The position numbers and the translations under genes are program-made. Positions 36,257-44,004 of a stretch of DNA of 64,000 bases are shown here, one piece after another. The stretch is from a virus. Every line of letters begins with the position of its first letter. The stretch's first letter is position 1. The notes under the pieces are model-generated. The model was not told the DNA's origin, did not search any database, and saw nothing but the letters and a program-made list of their open reading frames with translations. The stretch is taken from positions 41,491 to 105,490 of the IMG/VR virus record IMGVR_UViG_3300021425_003021, one strand, 5' to 3'.

Positions 36257-37378
36257 ATGACTGAAGATTTAAAATGGTCAAACTATGACTTTACTAAAAT
36301 ACCGTTTGATGATATTGTTCAAGTAGGACAACGTACTTTATTATATAGAGATATCTTTACAGTGTCTTGGCTATTAGGTAGATTTTGTAATTACAGATGT
36401 AGTTATTGCTGGCCTTATGCACGTAGCGATAGAAAAGATCATAGACCCACAGAATTGTGTTTAAAAACCATAGACGAAATAAAGAGGCAAGCACGTGAAA
36501 ACGGATTTAATAGTTATCATTTTTCTCTTAGTGGCGGGGAGCCTACTTTCCACCCTGGCTACTTGGATATTTTACAGCATTTGGCTAATGATGTAGAAAA
36601 CACAAATTATACAAGTATTCATATGACTAGTAACTGTAGTCGGCCAATGAAATGGTTTGAAACTTATGTAGAACGTGCGAAACCATTTCACAGAGCAAGT
36701 ATTACAGCAAGTTTACATACAGAACACTTAAATACAAAGGAGAAGATGCAGGACTTTGCAGATAAATTAATCCTGTGTCAAGAACACGATGTACAGATTA
36801 CCATTAATATGGTCATGGTACCTGAATGGTTCGAGAGAGATTGGGAAAACGCCCTCTTCTTCCACGAACAAGGAATCAACGTTACACTCAAGCCGCAATC
36901 CGATCCAACGGCTAGTAGAGTGGTTGACGGGTACAAAGAAGAAGACCTAAAACGTTTATGGAACGGAATGCCTCAACGAGCATACACAGAATCAAAAAGA
37001 AAATTTGTAGATAGACCAAAGCCCAAGTTTGAAATCCCTAAAGACATAATGTACAGACCAGATGCTAGTGTACCTTGGCATATGCAGGTAGAATTTAGAG
37101 ATAGTCAAGGCAATCCTTGGTATATGGATCAAGCCGAAAGATTTAATGCTTTTGAATTTAATAAATTTAAAGGATGGAATTGTAATGCAGGATATCAAGG
37201 TATTATTATTCGCGAACCTGATGGAAGTGTTAAACGCAGTTACAGTTGCCACGATGTACCGTTGGGCAATATTGAAACAGGATTTAAACTGTTTGACAAA
37301 CCTATGCCTTGTATGACAGATAGTTGTGTTAGTAGTGCAGATAGTAAAATTCCTAAAAGGAAAATTGATGCATTATAA
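36257..37378 (+). CDS. Radical SAM protein (family 3)
   Basis: 373 residues. Ligands are C44, C48 and C51 (RFCNYRCSYCWPYARSD) and HFSLSGGEPTFHP is the GGE strand. The C-terminal third shares NKFKGWNC with 30162-31340 and then has cysteines in SYSCHDVP and MPCMTDSCVSS, probably for an auxiliary cluster. A consensus sigma70 promoter ends at its ATG, predicting a leaderless mRNA. It opens the block of oxygenase and SDR genes and overlaps the next gene by 11 bases. Substrate unknown. Confidence 0.85.
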   Translation: MTEDLKWSNYDFTKIPFDDIVQVGQRTLLYRDIFTVSWLLGRFCNYRCSYCWPYARSDRKDHRPTELCLKTIDEIKRQARENGFNSYHFSLSGGEPTFHPGYLDILQHLANDVENTNYTSIHMTSNCSRPMKWFETYVERAKPFHRASITASLHTEHLNTKEKMQDFADKLILCQEHDVQITINMVMVPEWFERDWENALFFHEQGINVTLKPQSDPTASRVVDGYKEEDLKRLWNGMPQRAYTESKRKFVDRPKPKFEIPKDIMYRPDASVPWHMQVEFRDSQGNPWYMDQAERFNAFEFNKFKGWNCNAGYQGIIIREPDGSVKRSYSCHDVPLGNIETGFKLFDKPMPCMTDSCVSSADSKIPKRKIDAL

Positions 37379-38045
37379 AGTATACGAAGATGTTTTTGAT
37401 CAAGCAACTATTACCAGTATACTAGATTATTACAATAATTATTTTGATGATGTATACGTTACAAATAGAATGTACAAAATTGAAAACCCTTGGTCTTTAG
37501 AAATTGTTCAACAAAACATTAAACCAGTATTATCTAAATTTTTTAATACTGAATTAGAAAATATTGGTGACAACATTTACAAACACAACGAACCTTATTT
37601 TCCACATTGCGATACTAGCATAGGTTATCCCTGTTTCAATGTATTAATACCGTTAAAGGTAGATAAAAACTTAGAACAAAAGTTTTGTATATTTGATCAG
37701 TATATAAATGATTTCTCCAGTGGTGCAACTTGGATGGGCAGGTGGTATGCTGCTACAAAAGAATTTGAACACAATAAAAAACGTAGATTTCCTCACAAAG
37801 ATACCATTGTCGAAAACATCACACATAATGATATAGACGAAGATTTTTTTGTAAAAAATTTAGAATATCGAGGCAGAGACAGGTTATTATTCAAAGGATG
37901 TTCGGGAGTTGCTGTAGATTTTAAGCCTGGTAATTTAATTATGTTTGATAGTAAACATATTCATTGTACTGGAAAAATGATGTGTGAGTGGAAAATGGGT
38001 TTAAGTTTAAGATTTAAAGGCGAGTTCAATAAGGAAGTAAAATGA
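37368..38045 (+). CDS. 2-oxoglutarate/Fe(II)-dependent oxygenase-like protein (MHYK type)
   Basis: 225 residues from the ATG at 37368 (MHYKVYEDV), chosen because the paralogue at 40572 starts MHYKEYEDV and AAGGA precedes this codon; the longer frame from 37326 is unsupported. FPHCDT gives the H80-D82 iron pair, FNVLIPL is the following strand, and FDSKHIHCTGKM near residue 197 supplies the distal His. MGLSLRFKG then gives the Arg that would bind 2-oxoglutarate. The complete set supports an active hydroxylase-type enzyme. It overlaps the radical SAM gene by 11 bases and the SDR gene by 4. Confidence 0.7.
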   Translation: MHYKVYEDVFDQATITSILDYYNNYFDDVYVTNRMYKIENPWSLEIVQQNIKPVLSKFFNTELENIGDNIYKHNEPYFPHCDTSIGYPCFNVLIPLKVDKNLEQKFCIFDQYINDFSSGATWMGRWYAATKEFEHNKKRRFPHKDTIVENITHNDIDEDFFVKNLEYRGRDRLLFKGCSGVAVDFKPGNLIMFDSKHIHCTGKMMCEWKMGLSLRFKGEFNKEVK

Positions 38046-38584
38046 AATATGCAATTACAGGACATACAGCAGGAATAGGTAAAGCATTTAGTGAATTGCC
38101 AGAAGTTAAAAATAATTTCATCGGGTTCAGCAGGACTACAGGCTATAACATAAAATCAGCTGATGATCGTAGACGTATTGTAAAAGACAGTGAAGAATGT
38201 GACGTCTTTATAAACAATGCATATAATCTTTATCATCAAACCGATATGCTGTACGAGCTACATAGAAAGTGGAAAAATAAACCAAAAGTTATTGTAAATT
38301 TAGGAAGCAATACGACAGAAAGTATGAAAGATTTTCCGCATCCTTATACAGCACACAAAGCCAGTTTAGAAGCTGCTAGTTTACAATTGAGTGGAATTAA
38401 ATGCCAGTGTTCAACAGTCTTGTTAAAATTTGGATATGTAGGATCTGAAAAAATACTAAAATTTTTACAACCAGAATATTACATTCCTTGCGAAGAAGCT
38501 GCACAAATTATTTTACAAGTGGCAGAACTGGCCGCTAAATATAATATAAAAACAATGACAATTTTACCAAAAGAAAATGACTAA
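38042..38584 (+). CDS. Short SDR-family oxidoreductase
   Basis: 180 residues. MKYAITGHTAGIGKAFSELP is an intact TGxxxGIG nucleotide loop, VFINNAYNLYHQTDML is the NNA strand, VNLGSNTTES supplies Ser, and YTAHKASLEAASLQ is the YxxxK pair. It is the best-preserved of the three compact SDRs here. It overlaps the 2-oxoglutarate oxygenase-like gene upstream by 4 bases and a further oxygenase-like gene by 8. An oxygenase next to a dehydrogenase fits hydroxylation followed by oxidation to a ketone or aldehyde, but this coupling is inference. Confidence 0.75.
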   Translation: MKYAITGHTAGIGKAFSELPEVKNNFIGFSRTTGYNIKSADDRRRIVKDSEECDVFINNAYNLYHQTDMLYELHRKWKNKPKVIVNLGSNTTESMKDFPHPYTAHKASLEAASLQLSGIKCQCSTVLLKFGYVGSEKILKFLQPEYYIPCEEAAQIILQVAELAAKYNIKTMTILPKEND

Positions 38585-39146
38585 TATAACAGAATTAAAT
38601 TTACCCACGTTTGACTTATACGAAGAATTTAATAAATTACTTAATAGCGGAACTATTCGCTGGTTTTCAGACGACTGTCAAGATCAGATTTGTTTAAACA
38701 GCACTAAAAGCGATCCTGATAATTTTCTATTAGGCAGAGCTAGTTTATGGTATGATTGGGATAAGTCTTATGAACAAGATGGAAAAATTATTACGCCTTT
38801 GAGGAAACCTCCTTTGAAAGAAAATCAATTTACAGAATTGTGTAGTGCATTTAAAGGTACATTATTTGAAGAAGTTTACAATATACTTGTAAGTAAGTAT
38901 CAAATGGGCAGAATTAGAATAATGAATAGTCAACCAAAAACTTGTTTAACCTGGCACAACGATGATACTACAAGGATACATTATCCTATGAAAACACAAG
39001 AAGGGTGTTTTATGATAATCGAAGATGAAGTAAAACATTTAGAAAAATACAAATGGTATCATACTAACACAACTGTTAAACACACTGCTATGAATGCAAG
39101 TAAAGAGAACAGAATACATTTGGTAGGGTGTATACTTGATAGCTGA
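38577..39146 (+). CDS. 2-oxoglutarate/Fe(II) or aspartyl-hydroxylase-like protein
   Basis: 189 residues. LTWHNDDT gives H127-D129, TVKHTAMNAS provides the distal His near residue 168, and ENRIHLVGC provides the Arg-containing strand. The strand order is that of a double-stranded beta-helix (cupin) oxygenase. The Arg-Ile-x-Leu ending is shared by several neighbours (EPRIHL, HPRINL, KPRIAL). It overlaps the SDR gene by 8 bases and the following hydroxylase by 11, so the group is translationally coupled. Substrate unknown; iron-oxygenase call is by motif only. Confidence 0.6.
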   Translation: MTNITELNLPTFDLYEEFNKLLNSGTIRWFSDDCQDQICLNSTKSDPDNFLLGRASLWYDWDKSYEQDGKIITPLRKPPLKENQFTELCSAFKGTLFEEVYNILVSKYQMGRIRIMNSQPKTCLTWHNDDTTRIHYPMKTQEGCFMIIEDEVKHLEKYKWYHTNTTVKHTAMNASKENRIHLVGCILDS

Positions 39147-39897
39147 TTTACATCATAAATTAGTAAATGTTAAATCTGCTCCTGCTTTTGATAAGTCTTG
39201 TCATCCTAGATGCGAAAGTAGCAGAGCAAAAAATCCACTGGCTAAAAAATTATTGTATGTGCCGCACTACAAACTATGTGAATTAGATTTAGATCAAGAC
39301 AAAATTAATCAAGAAATATCTGCATTAGAAAACTGGCAAGGCTACAATAATGATGTAAAAGGTATAAGAGGTGCAGGTGTTAGTAATTATTGGAGTGCTA
39401 AGTTTTTAAGAAATTTCAGCGATGATCCAGATTTTGGATTTGGAGAAACGCTAGATTTTATGGAAATATTAGGTAAACAACATTTAATTAAAAATGGTAG
39501 GGTACCGCCCGAGCATTTAGTTGATACAACTTTATGCAATACTATTCCTTATGTTAAAAACATAGTTGAAGAAATGTTTACTTGGGAAATGTGCGACCGT
39601 ATAATGATATCAAAAATTGATAATAAACAAAGAATCAATTGGCATAGTCATAATTATTACGAAACAGAATACACTCACGCATATGTGCATATTCCTTTAA
39701 TCACAAATAAGAATGCTACTAGTATGTTGGTATATCTAGACGGAGAAATACACGAGCAACACTATGGGTTTAATGAAGCATGGATAATCAATACACAACA
39801 CAATCACGCAGTAAACAATAAACACGGCAATGATAGATATCATATTTTAGCTCTAGTGAATTTTAATGATCCTAAATTAGAAAGATATATTGCATAA
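39136..39897 (+). CDS. Aspartyl/asparaginyl hydroxylase-like oxygenase
   Basis: 253 residues from a TTG start with TAGGG upstream. INWHSHNYYETEY at 168-180 has H170 followed by a second His at 172 instead of an Asp, as expected for enzymes of the aspartyl hydroxylase type that use a His-only metal site. HAYVHIPLITN and IINTQHNHAVNN give the next strand and distal His; NDRYHILALV holds the 2-oxoglutarate Arg. The N-terminal ~60 residues contain a CHPRCESS pair with no known meaning. It overlaps the upstream gene by 11 bases and ends in the late-type box of the next. Confidence 0.65.
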   Translation: MIADLHHKLVNVKSAPAFDKSCHPRCESSRAKNPLAKKLLYVPHYKLCELDLDQDKINQEISALENWQGYNNDVKGIRGAGVSNYWSAKFLRNFSDDPDFGFGETLDFMEILGKQHLIKNGRVPPEHLVDTTLCNTIPYVKNIVEEMFTWEMCDRIMISKIDNKQRINWHSHNYYETEYTHAYVHIPLITNKNATSMLVYLDGEIHEQHYGFNEAWIINTQHNHAVNNKHGNDRYHILALVNFNDPKLERYIA

Positions 39898-39901
39898 ATA
39901 C
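39894..39901 (+). promoter_or_regulatory. Candidate late promoter box ATAAATAC
   Basis: The box overlaps the stop of the hydroxylase gene and lies 16 bases before the ATG at 39918. AGGAGG is at 39906-39911. The layout mirrors that of the nitroreductase paralogue at 34235. Confidence 0.5.
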
Positions 39902-39917
39902 ATTTAGGAGGTGTAAT

Positions 39918-40568
39918 ATGCAAGTAGAACACAAAGATATTAAAAAAGCGATTATTCGTAGCCAACATTGTCAACGTAACTGGGATTTAGGGCAAACTAT
40001 TCCTGACGAAGATTTAGAATTGTTTGTACACGCAGTTAAGAACTGTCCTAGCAAACAAAACGTTGCGTTTTACAAAGTACACTTTGTAACAAATAGAAGC
40101 ATCATCGAACGCATACACGAACACACAGCAGGATTTAAACGTCCAGAAGACGGTGTTGAAGAAACTAATAGCCAAACACTAGCTAATCTTTTAGTAATTT
40201 TTGAATCAGTTGATCCGGCAACAAAAGTTAATCCTAATGAATATGCAAATGACGAGTTGTATAATATAGAAAATAATAAAAATATTACTGCTTCTAAAAG
40301 TGTGCTAAAAAGAGATGAAAATATGGCAATTGGCATTGCTGCAGGATATCTTAATTTGTTAGCAAGTATGTTAGGCTATGGCACTGGGTGTTGTGCGTGT
40401 TTCAACGACACAGAAGTTTCTAAAATTGTAAAAAATGAAAATCCTATTGCATTAATGATGGGTATCGGATTCAAAGACAGCACAAGAAATAGAAGAGAAC
40501 ATCATCAAACTGGATTTATGTTCCCTTCCAAAATTAAGCAGGATATAGAAGTTGATATCATAAAATAA
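39918..40568 (+). CDS. Nitroreductase-family flavoprotein, paralogue
   Basis: 216 residues, same length as the protein at 34235 and clearly homologous: KAIIRSQHCQRNWDLGQT, CPSKQNVAFYKVHFV, GYGTGCCACF and RNRREHHQTG. AGGAGG precedes the ATG, a strong ribosome site. The two differ mostly in the middle (residues 75-130), where this one is richer in Asn and Lys. Retention of two copies in one phage suggests two substrates or a dosage effect. It opens the second oxygenase group, as the other copy opens the block with radical SAM genes. Confidence 0.8.
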   Translation: MQVEHKDIKKAIIRSQHCQRNWDLGQTIPDEDLELFVHAVKNCPSKQNVAFYKVHFVTNRSIIERIHEHTAGFKRPEDGVEETNSQTLANLLVIFESVDPATKVNPNEYANDELYNIENNKNITASKSVLKRDENMAIGIAAGYLNLLASMLGYGTGCCACFNDTEVSKIVKNENPIALMMGIGFKDSTRNRREHHQTGFMFPSKIKQDIEVDIIK

Positions 40569-40571
40569 TGT

Positions 40572-41234
40572 ATGCACTATAAAGAATACGAAGATGTTAT
40601 ACCTCTTGAAATAAGAAAAGAAATTTTAAATTTTTTTTATGAAAACCAAAATCTTGTTGTGAATTCTAATTACATGGAAAAGATAAACAATCCGTGGAAA
40701 TTTGAAGTAGTGCAACAACTCGAAAGTATATTGACTGAATTTAAAATAGACACTTCTTATAACCTAGGTGATAATATTTACAAGCATTCGTATGCATATT
40801 TTCCACATACTGATACAGATAGAATTCACGATACAATAAATGTTCTAATACCATTATTTGTAGAAGGCGATAACTATCAACCTTTTGTAGTTTTTGATCA
40901 ATGGTGTAGCGATAAACAAGCTAGAACTTGGATGATAGACGATGATAGCGATACAGAGTTTCATAAAAACAAAAGTATAAGAACATCAATAAGCAATGAT
41001 ATTACTGTACAAGGATGTACCGATTGTGAAATAGACGATAATTTTTATTACACATATTTAGAAAATAATTTTCGTCCAAAAGAATTGTTTTTCGGATTAA
41101 CCGGTCACGCTTTAAATTATAAACCTGGAAACTTACTAATTTTCAATAGTAAGTATATACACGCAACAGGAAAAATGTTAGCAAAATATAAAATTGGTTT
41201 ATCTTTAAAATTTAAAGGAAAGATAAACAAATAA
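40572..41234 (+). CDS. 2-oxoglutarate/Fe(II) oxygenase-like protein (MHYK type), paralogue
   Basis: 220 residues, paralogue of 37368-38045 through the whole length: MHYKEYEDV, PWKFEVVQQ, GDNIYKHSYAYFPHTDTD with H79-D81, NVLIPLFVEG, FNSKYIHATGKM for the distal His. The residue that should anchor 2-oxoglutarate reads SLKFKG, Lys instead of the Arg in the sister copy (SLRFKG). A Lys can sometimes replace it, but activity is less certain. It follows the nitroreductase gene after three bases and shares one base with the next gene. Confidence 0.65.
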   Translation: MHYKEYEDVIPLEIRKEILNFFYENQNLVVNSNYMEKINNPWKFEVVQQLESILTEFKIDTSYNLGDNIYKHSYAYFPHTDTDRIHDTINVLIPLFVEGDNYQPFVVFDQWCSDKQARTWMIDDDSDTEFHKNKSIRTSISNDITVQGCTDCEIDDNFYYTYLENNFRPKELFFGLTGHALNYKPGNLLIFNSKYIHATGKMLAKYKIGLSLKFKGKINK

Positions 41235-41782
41235 TGCAGTTTTTTAAAGAAATAAAAGAAATTGATCATGAATTAATAGCAAAAGAATGCAATAATATTA
41301 TTGATCAAGTGGGATGGGATAATTGTCAAATTTGTTTACAATATTCTTCTGAAATATCTTGGCATAACGATGTAGATGCATATGGCAAAACTAGAATAGA
41401 ACACGAATGCATTAACTTTCATCCTGAATTAGAAGGTACCTATTTAAAACAAGTCTTAACATCTTTAGACTTTACTGTAGCAAGTGCAAGACTTATGTTT
41501 TTACATGAACGCAGTTGTTATAGCACACACGTTGATTTGTACACCAGATATCATATTCCTATAGTAAATAATTCTAGATTATCTTTTATGGTGTTTCCTG
41601 ATATTCCATTTGTTGCCTATATGCCCAAAGGAAAAGTATATTGGACAGATACGCATCAATTGCATAATTTTGTAAATGGTGACCACGAACCACGAATACA
41701 TCTTATTTTTAATAATGCTAACGAAAGAGAAAATTATAGTAATCCGTATTTGAAGGAATTACACGGTGATAGATTCGAATAA
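41234..41782 (+). CDS. 2-oxoglutarate/Fe(II) or aspartyl-hydroxylase-like protein
   Basis: 182 residues. CYSTHVDLYTRYHIPI gives H99-D101 and the characteristic 'RYHIPI' strand of aspartyl hydroxylase-like proteins. WTDTHQLHNFVNG near residue 145 gives the distal His and EPRIHLIF the terminal Arg. A second HND (44-46, ISWHNDVDA) is probably not the metal site. It overlaps the SET-domain gene downstream by 17 bases. The complete residue set suggests an active hydroxylase; peptide, lipid or small-molecule substrate cannot be told apart. Confidence 0.65.
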   Translation: MQFFKEIKEIDHELIAKECNNIIDQVGWDNCQICLQYSSEISWHNDVDAYGKTRIEHECINFHPELEGTYLKQVLTSLDFTVASARLMFLHERSCYSTHVDLYTRYHIPIVNNSRLSFMVFPDIPFVAYMPKGKVYWTDTHQLHNFVNGDHEPRIHLIFNNANERENYSNPYLKELHGDRFE

Positions 41783-42257
41783 ACAGCACACTGGATTTTG
41801 TTATTTTAACAGTGATACAGCAGTAAAAGAAAGTCCTGTCCACGGGTTATGTCGTTATGCTACAAAACAAATTAAAAAAGATGATATTGTCTTTGTAATA
41901 GGAGGTATTGCTAGACGTCCTAGCGAGCATGGATGGTATAAAGGATTACTAATAGATCAAGATCTTGTTATTGATTTACCACAGGGAAGTGAGTATGAAG
42001 CATTTATAAATCACAGTTGTGATCCAAATTTGTATATTGATGGTCAAGTAGTTTTTAGAGCTTTGAGAAATATAGATCAAGAAGAATTTGTAACAGTTGA
42101 TTATGGTACATTTATGCTTACTAAGACAGATTACATTCCTGAATGTAAATGTGGTAGTAATAATTGCCGAGGAAAGGTAACAGGTGAAGATTACAAGTTT
42201 TTAGAATTGCCATTAAGTTGGTATGCACAAAAAAGGAAAAATAATGAATTTATATGA
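41766..42257 (+). CDS. SET-domain protein with post-SET zinc motif
   Basis: 163 residues from a GTG at 41766. GLCRYATKQIKKDDIVFVIG is the first SET beta block (residues ~27-47), FINHSCDPNLY holds the NHSC pseudoknot residues 82-85, and FVTVDYGTF holds Y113 in the catalytic position. CKCGSNNC at 127-134 followed by RGKVTGED is a textbook CxCx4C post-SET. SET enzymes methylate lysine side chains with SAM. Host bacterial proteins such as ribosomal or surface proteins are possible targets, but so is a phage product of the neighbouring pathway. It overlaps oxygenase-like genes on both sides (17 and 14 bases). Confidence 0.85.
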   Translation: MIDSNKQHTGFCYFNSDTAVKESPVHGLCRYATKQIKKDDIVFVIGGIARRPSEHGWYKGLLIDQDLVIDLPQGSEYEAFINHSCDPNLYIDGQVVFRALRNIDQEEFVTVDYGTFMLTKTDYIPECKCGSNNCRGKVTGEDYKFLELPLSWYAQKRKNNEFI

Positions 42258-42690
42258 GATAGCAGATTTTTTACCAACTATTCCTAAAAATTTAGTAATT
42301 ACAGATATAGATGAATTGTATAAAAGACCTAATGCGTTTGATGATAGCGGTGAATGGGATTGGTGGTATTTCACAACCAAAGTTGATGATGTACTACATA
42401 ACTTCTTGCAACCTTATTTTGATTTTCCTATAGAAGTATATTATCAACTTTCAGGAAGACAACTAACTCCTCATATTGATCAAGGTAGAACATTTTGTTA
42501 TAATTATACGCTATTACCCGGCGGCCTTGATGTAAAAACTAGATGGTATGATCAAAAAATGGAAAATATAATTTATCAAGTTACTGCACCTTTGCAAACA
42601 TGGCATAGATTGCAAGTAGATGTGCCCCACGATATAAGCGAAATTGAATCTCACAGATTAAGTTTAACAATACAGGCAGTAAAACAATGA
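42244..42690 (+). CDS. 2-oxoglutarate/Fe(II) or aspartyl-hydroxylase-like protein
   Basis: 148 residues from the ATG at 42244, chosen because AAGGA at 42233-42237 is six bases before it; a longer frame from 42223 is in-frame but has no site. LTPHIDQGRT gives H77-D79, TWHRLQVD near 117 the distal His, and SHRLSLTIQ the Arg. At 148 residues it is a minimal jelly-roll without N-terminal extension. It starts 14 bases inside the SET gene and overlaps the SDR-like gene by 4 bases. Confidence 0.6.
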   Translation: MNLYEIADFLPTIPKNLVITDIDELYKRPNAFDDSGEWDWWYFTTKVDDVLHNFLQPYFDFPIEVYYQLSGRQLTPHIDQGRTFCYNYTLLPGGLDVKTRWYDQKMENIIYQVTAPLQTWHRLQVDVPHDISEIESHRLSLTIQAVKQ

Positions 42691-43250
42691 AAATTTTAAC
42701 CACAGGTAATCCTAATTATGGATTAGCAAGTGCTATAAAAAATACCAGTTATGCAAGTAGGTCTAATGGGTACGATTTATCAACTGATCAAGGAATGATA
42801 AAATTTTGTCACGTTGCAATTCACTATGATGTAATAATACTAAATTGTTACACAGAAAAAATGAATAATTATAGTCAAGTTAGATTATTACATATGTTGT
42901 ATGAATTATTTGAAGCTAGTAAAAAGACTGTACACTTTATATGTATTGGAAGTATAAGTGATCATTTAAACAAAGATCAACCTTGGTTAAAATATATTAG
43001 CTATGGTGCCGAAAAATTAGCATTACAACGATTGTGCGAAACTATAAATCATAACAGAGAAGAAATCACACCAAATATAAAATGTACATATGTAAGTTTA
43101 GGACATATGCATACTCCTTTAGTAGACAGATATCATCCTGAAGAAATAAAATTAAATACAGAATACGTTGCAGACGTTATAGAATGGATTATCGATGCGC
43201 CAGAATGTATTGAAAGTATCACCTTAACAAAGGATAAAACCAATGGATGA
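42687..43250 (+). CDS. Short SDR-like oxidoreductase
   Basis: 187 residues. MKILTTGNPNYGLASAI is the nucleotide-binding start with a TG but a less regular Gly loop (GNPNYG). VIILNCYTEKMNNY matches the NNA strand only loosely, ICIGSISDH supplies the Ser, and YGAEKLALQRLCE gives the YxxxK pair. Same compact class as 31321 and 38042. It is coupled to oxygenase-like genes on both sides. Likely NAD(P)-dependent alcohol/ketone conversion; substrate unknown. Loss of the canonical GxxxGxG makes the activity less certain than for the 38042 copy. Confidence 0.6.
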   Translation: MKILTTGNPNYGLASAIKNTSYASRSNGYDLSTDQGMIKFCHVAIHYDVIILNCYTEKMNNYSQVRLLHMLYELFEASKKTVHFICIGSISDHLNKDQPWLKYISYGAEKLALQRLCETINHNREEITPNIKCTYVSLGHMHTPLVDRYHPEEIKLNTEYVADVIEWIIDAPECIESITLTKDKTNG

Positions 43251-44004
43251 TTATATTGTTACTGTTGATATCGAATACAATAAAGAATATTTATTTGAGT
43301 GTTGTCAAAGCATCAAGCATTGGCCTTTGTACTCAAATGACAGAGGTAAAACTTTATTCAGTGAACACAAAGATGTAGTATTTCCTTTAAACGTAGAAGC
43401 AATTAAAATAAAAAATAAATTATTACATACAAGCACATATAGTTTTAGTTATATACCGCCAGGACACGAAACAGGATGGCACAGTGACTTTACTAGAGGT
43501 GCTACATTAATTTTTCCAATAGATCCTAACCCGCATTTGATAAAATTCAAAATTGGCAGTAAAGAAGTAGATTACTATTACAGCACACCAGTTATAACAA
43601 ATGCTGATAGTATACATAACGGTGTAAATTATACCAACGAACCTAGATACAATTTGTTGTTTCATATTGATAGACCTTATGCAGAAATAATAGATATAAT
43701 TAATAATAATGATTTAATATCTAAATGGAAACAAGATTACAACATTGGACAACATTATGATAATGATATGGTACACAAGTTTTTTGACACCCACAGTGAT
43801 TTAGGCAATGCTGCTATAATTATTACTGACAACGTTTATATTGCAGATACGCATAAGGACAAATTTGTAATTTTTATTGGCAATAATGAAAATTACACTT
43901 GTATCGATTTAAAACAAAATGTCAAAGATAAAGATATTGTAAATGCAATAAAATATATTTTAGATAGCACTTGTAATATTAAAAAAATGGTATTAGGAAT
44001 ATGA
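43243..44004 (+). CDS. 2-oxoglutarate/Fe(II) oxygenase-like protein with C-terminal extension
   Basis: 253 residues. TGWHSDFTRG gives H80-D82, ATLIFPI is the next strand, ITNADSIHNGVNYTNEPRYN gives the distal His near 124 and the Arg in EPRYNL. The last ~90 residues (from KWKQDYNIGQ) form a second alpha/beta region (AAIIITDNVYIAD, KFVIFIGN), unlike the neighbouring single-domain oxygenases, of unknown purpose. It overlaps the upstream SDR-like gene by 8 bases and the next oxygenase by 4. Confidence 0.6.
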   Translation: MDDYIVTVDIEYNKEYLFECCQSIKHWPLYSNDRGKTLFSEHKDVVFPLNVEAIKIKNKLLHTSTYSFSYIPPGHETGWHSDFTRGATLIFPIDPNPHLIKFKIGSKEVDYYYSTPVITNADSIHNGVNYTNEPRYNLLFHIDRPYAEIIDIINNNDLISKWKQDYNIGQHYDNDMVHKFFDTHSDLGNAAIIITDNVYIADTHKDKFVIFIGNNENYTCIDLKQNVKDKDIVNAIKYILDSTCNIKKMVLGI

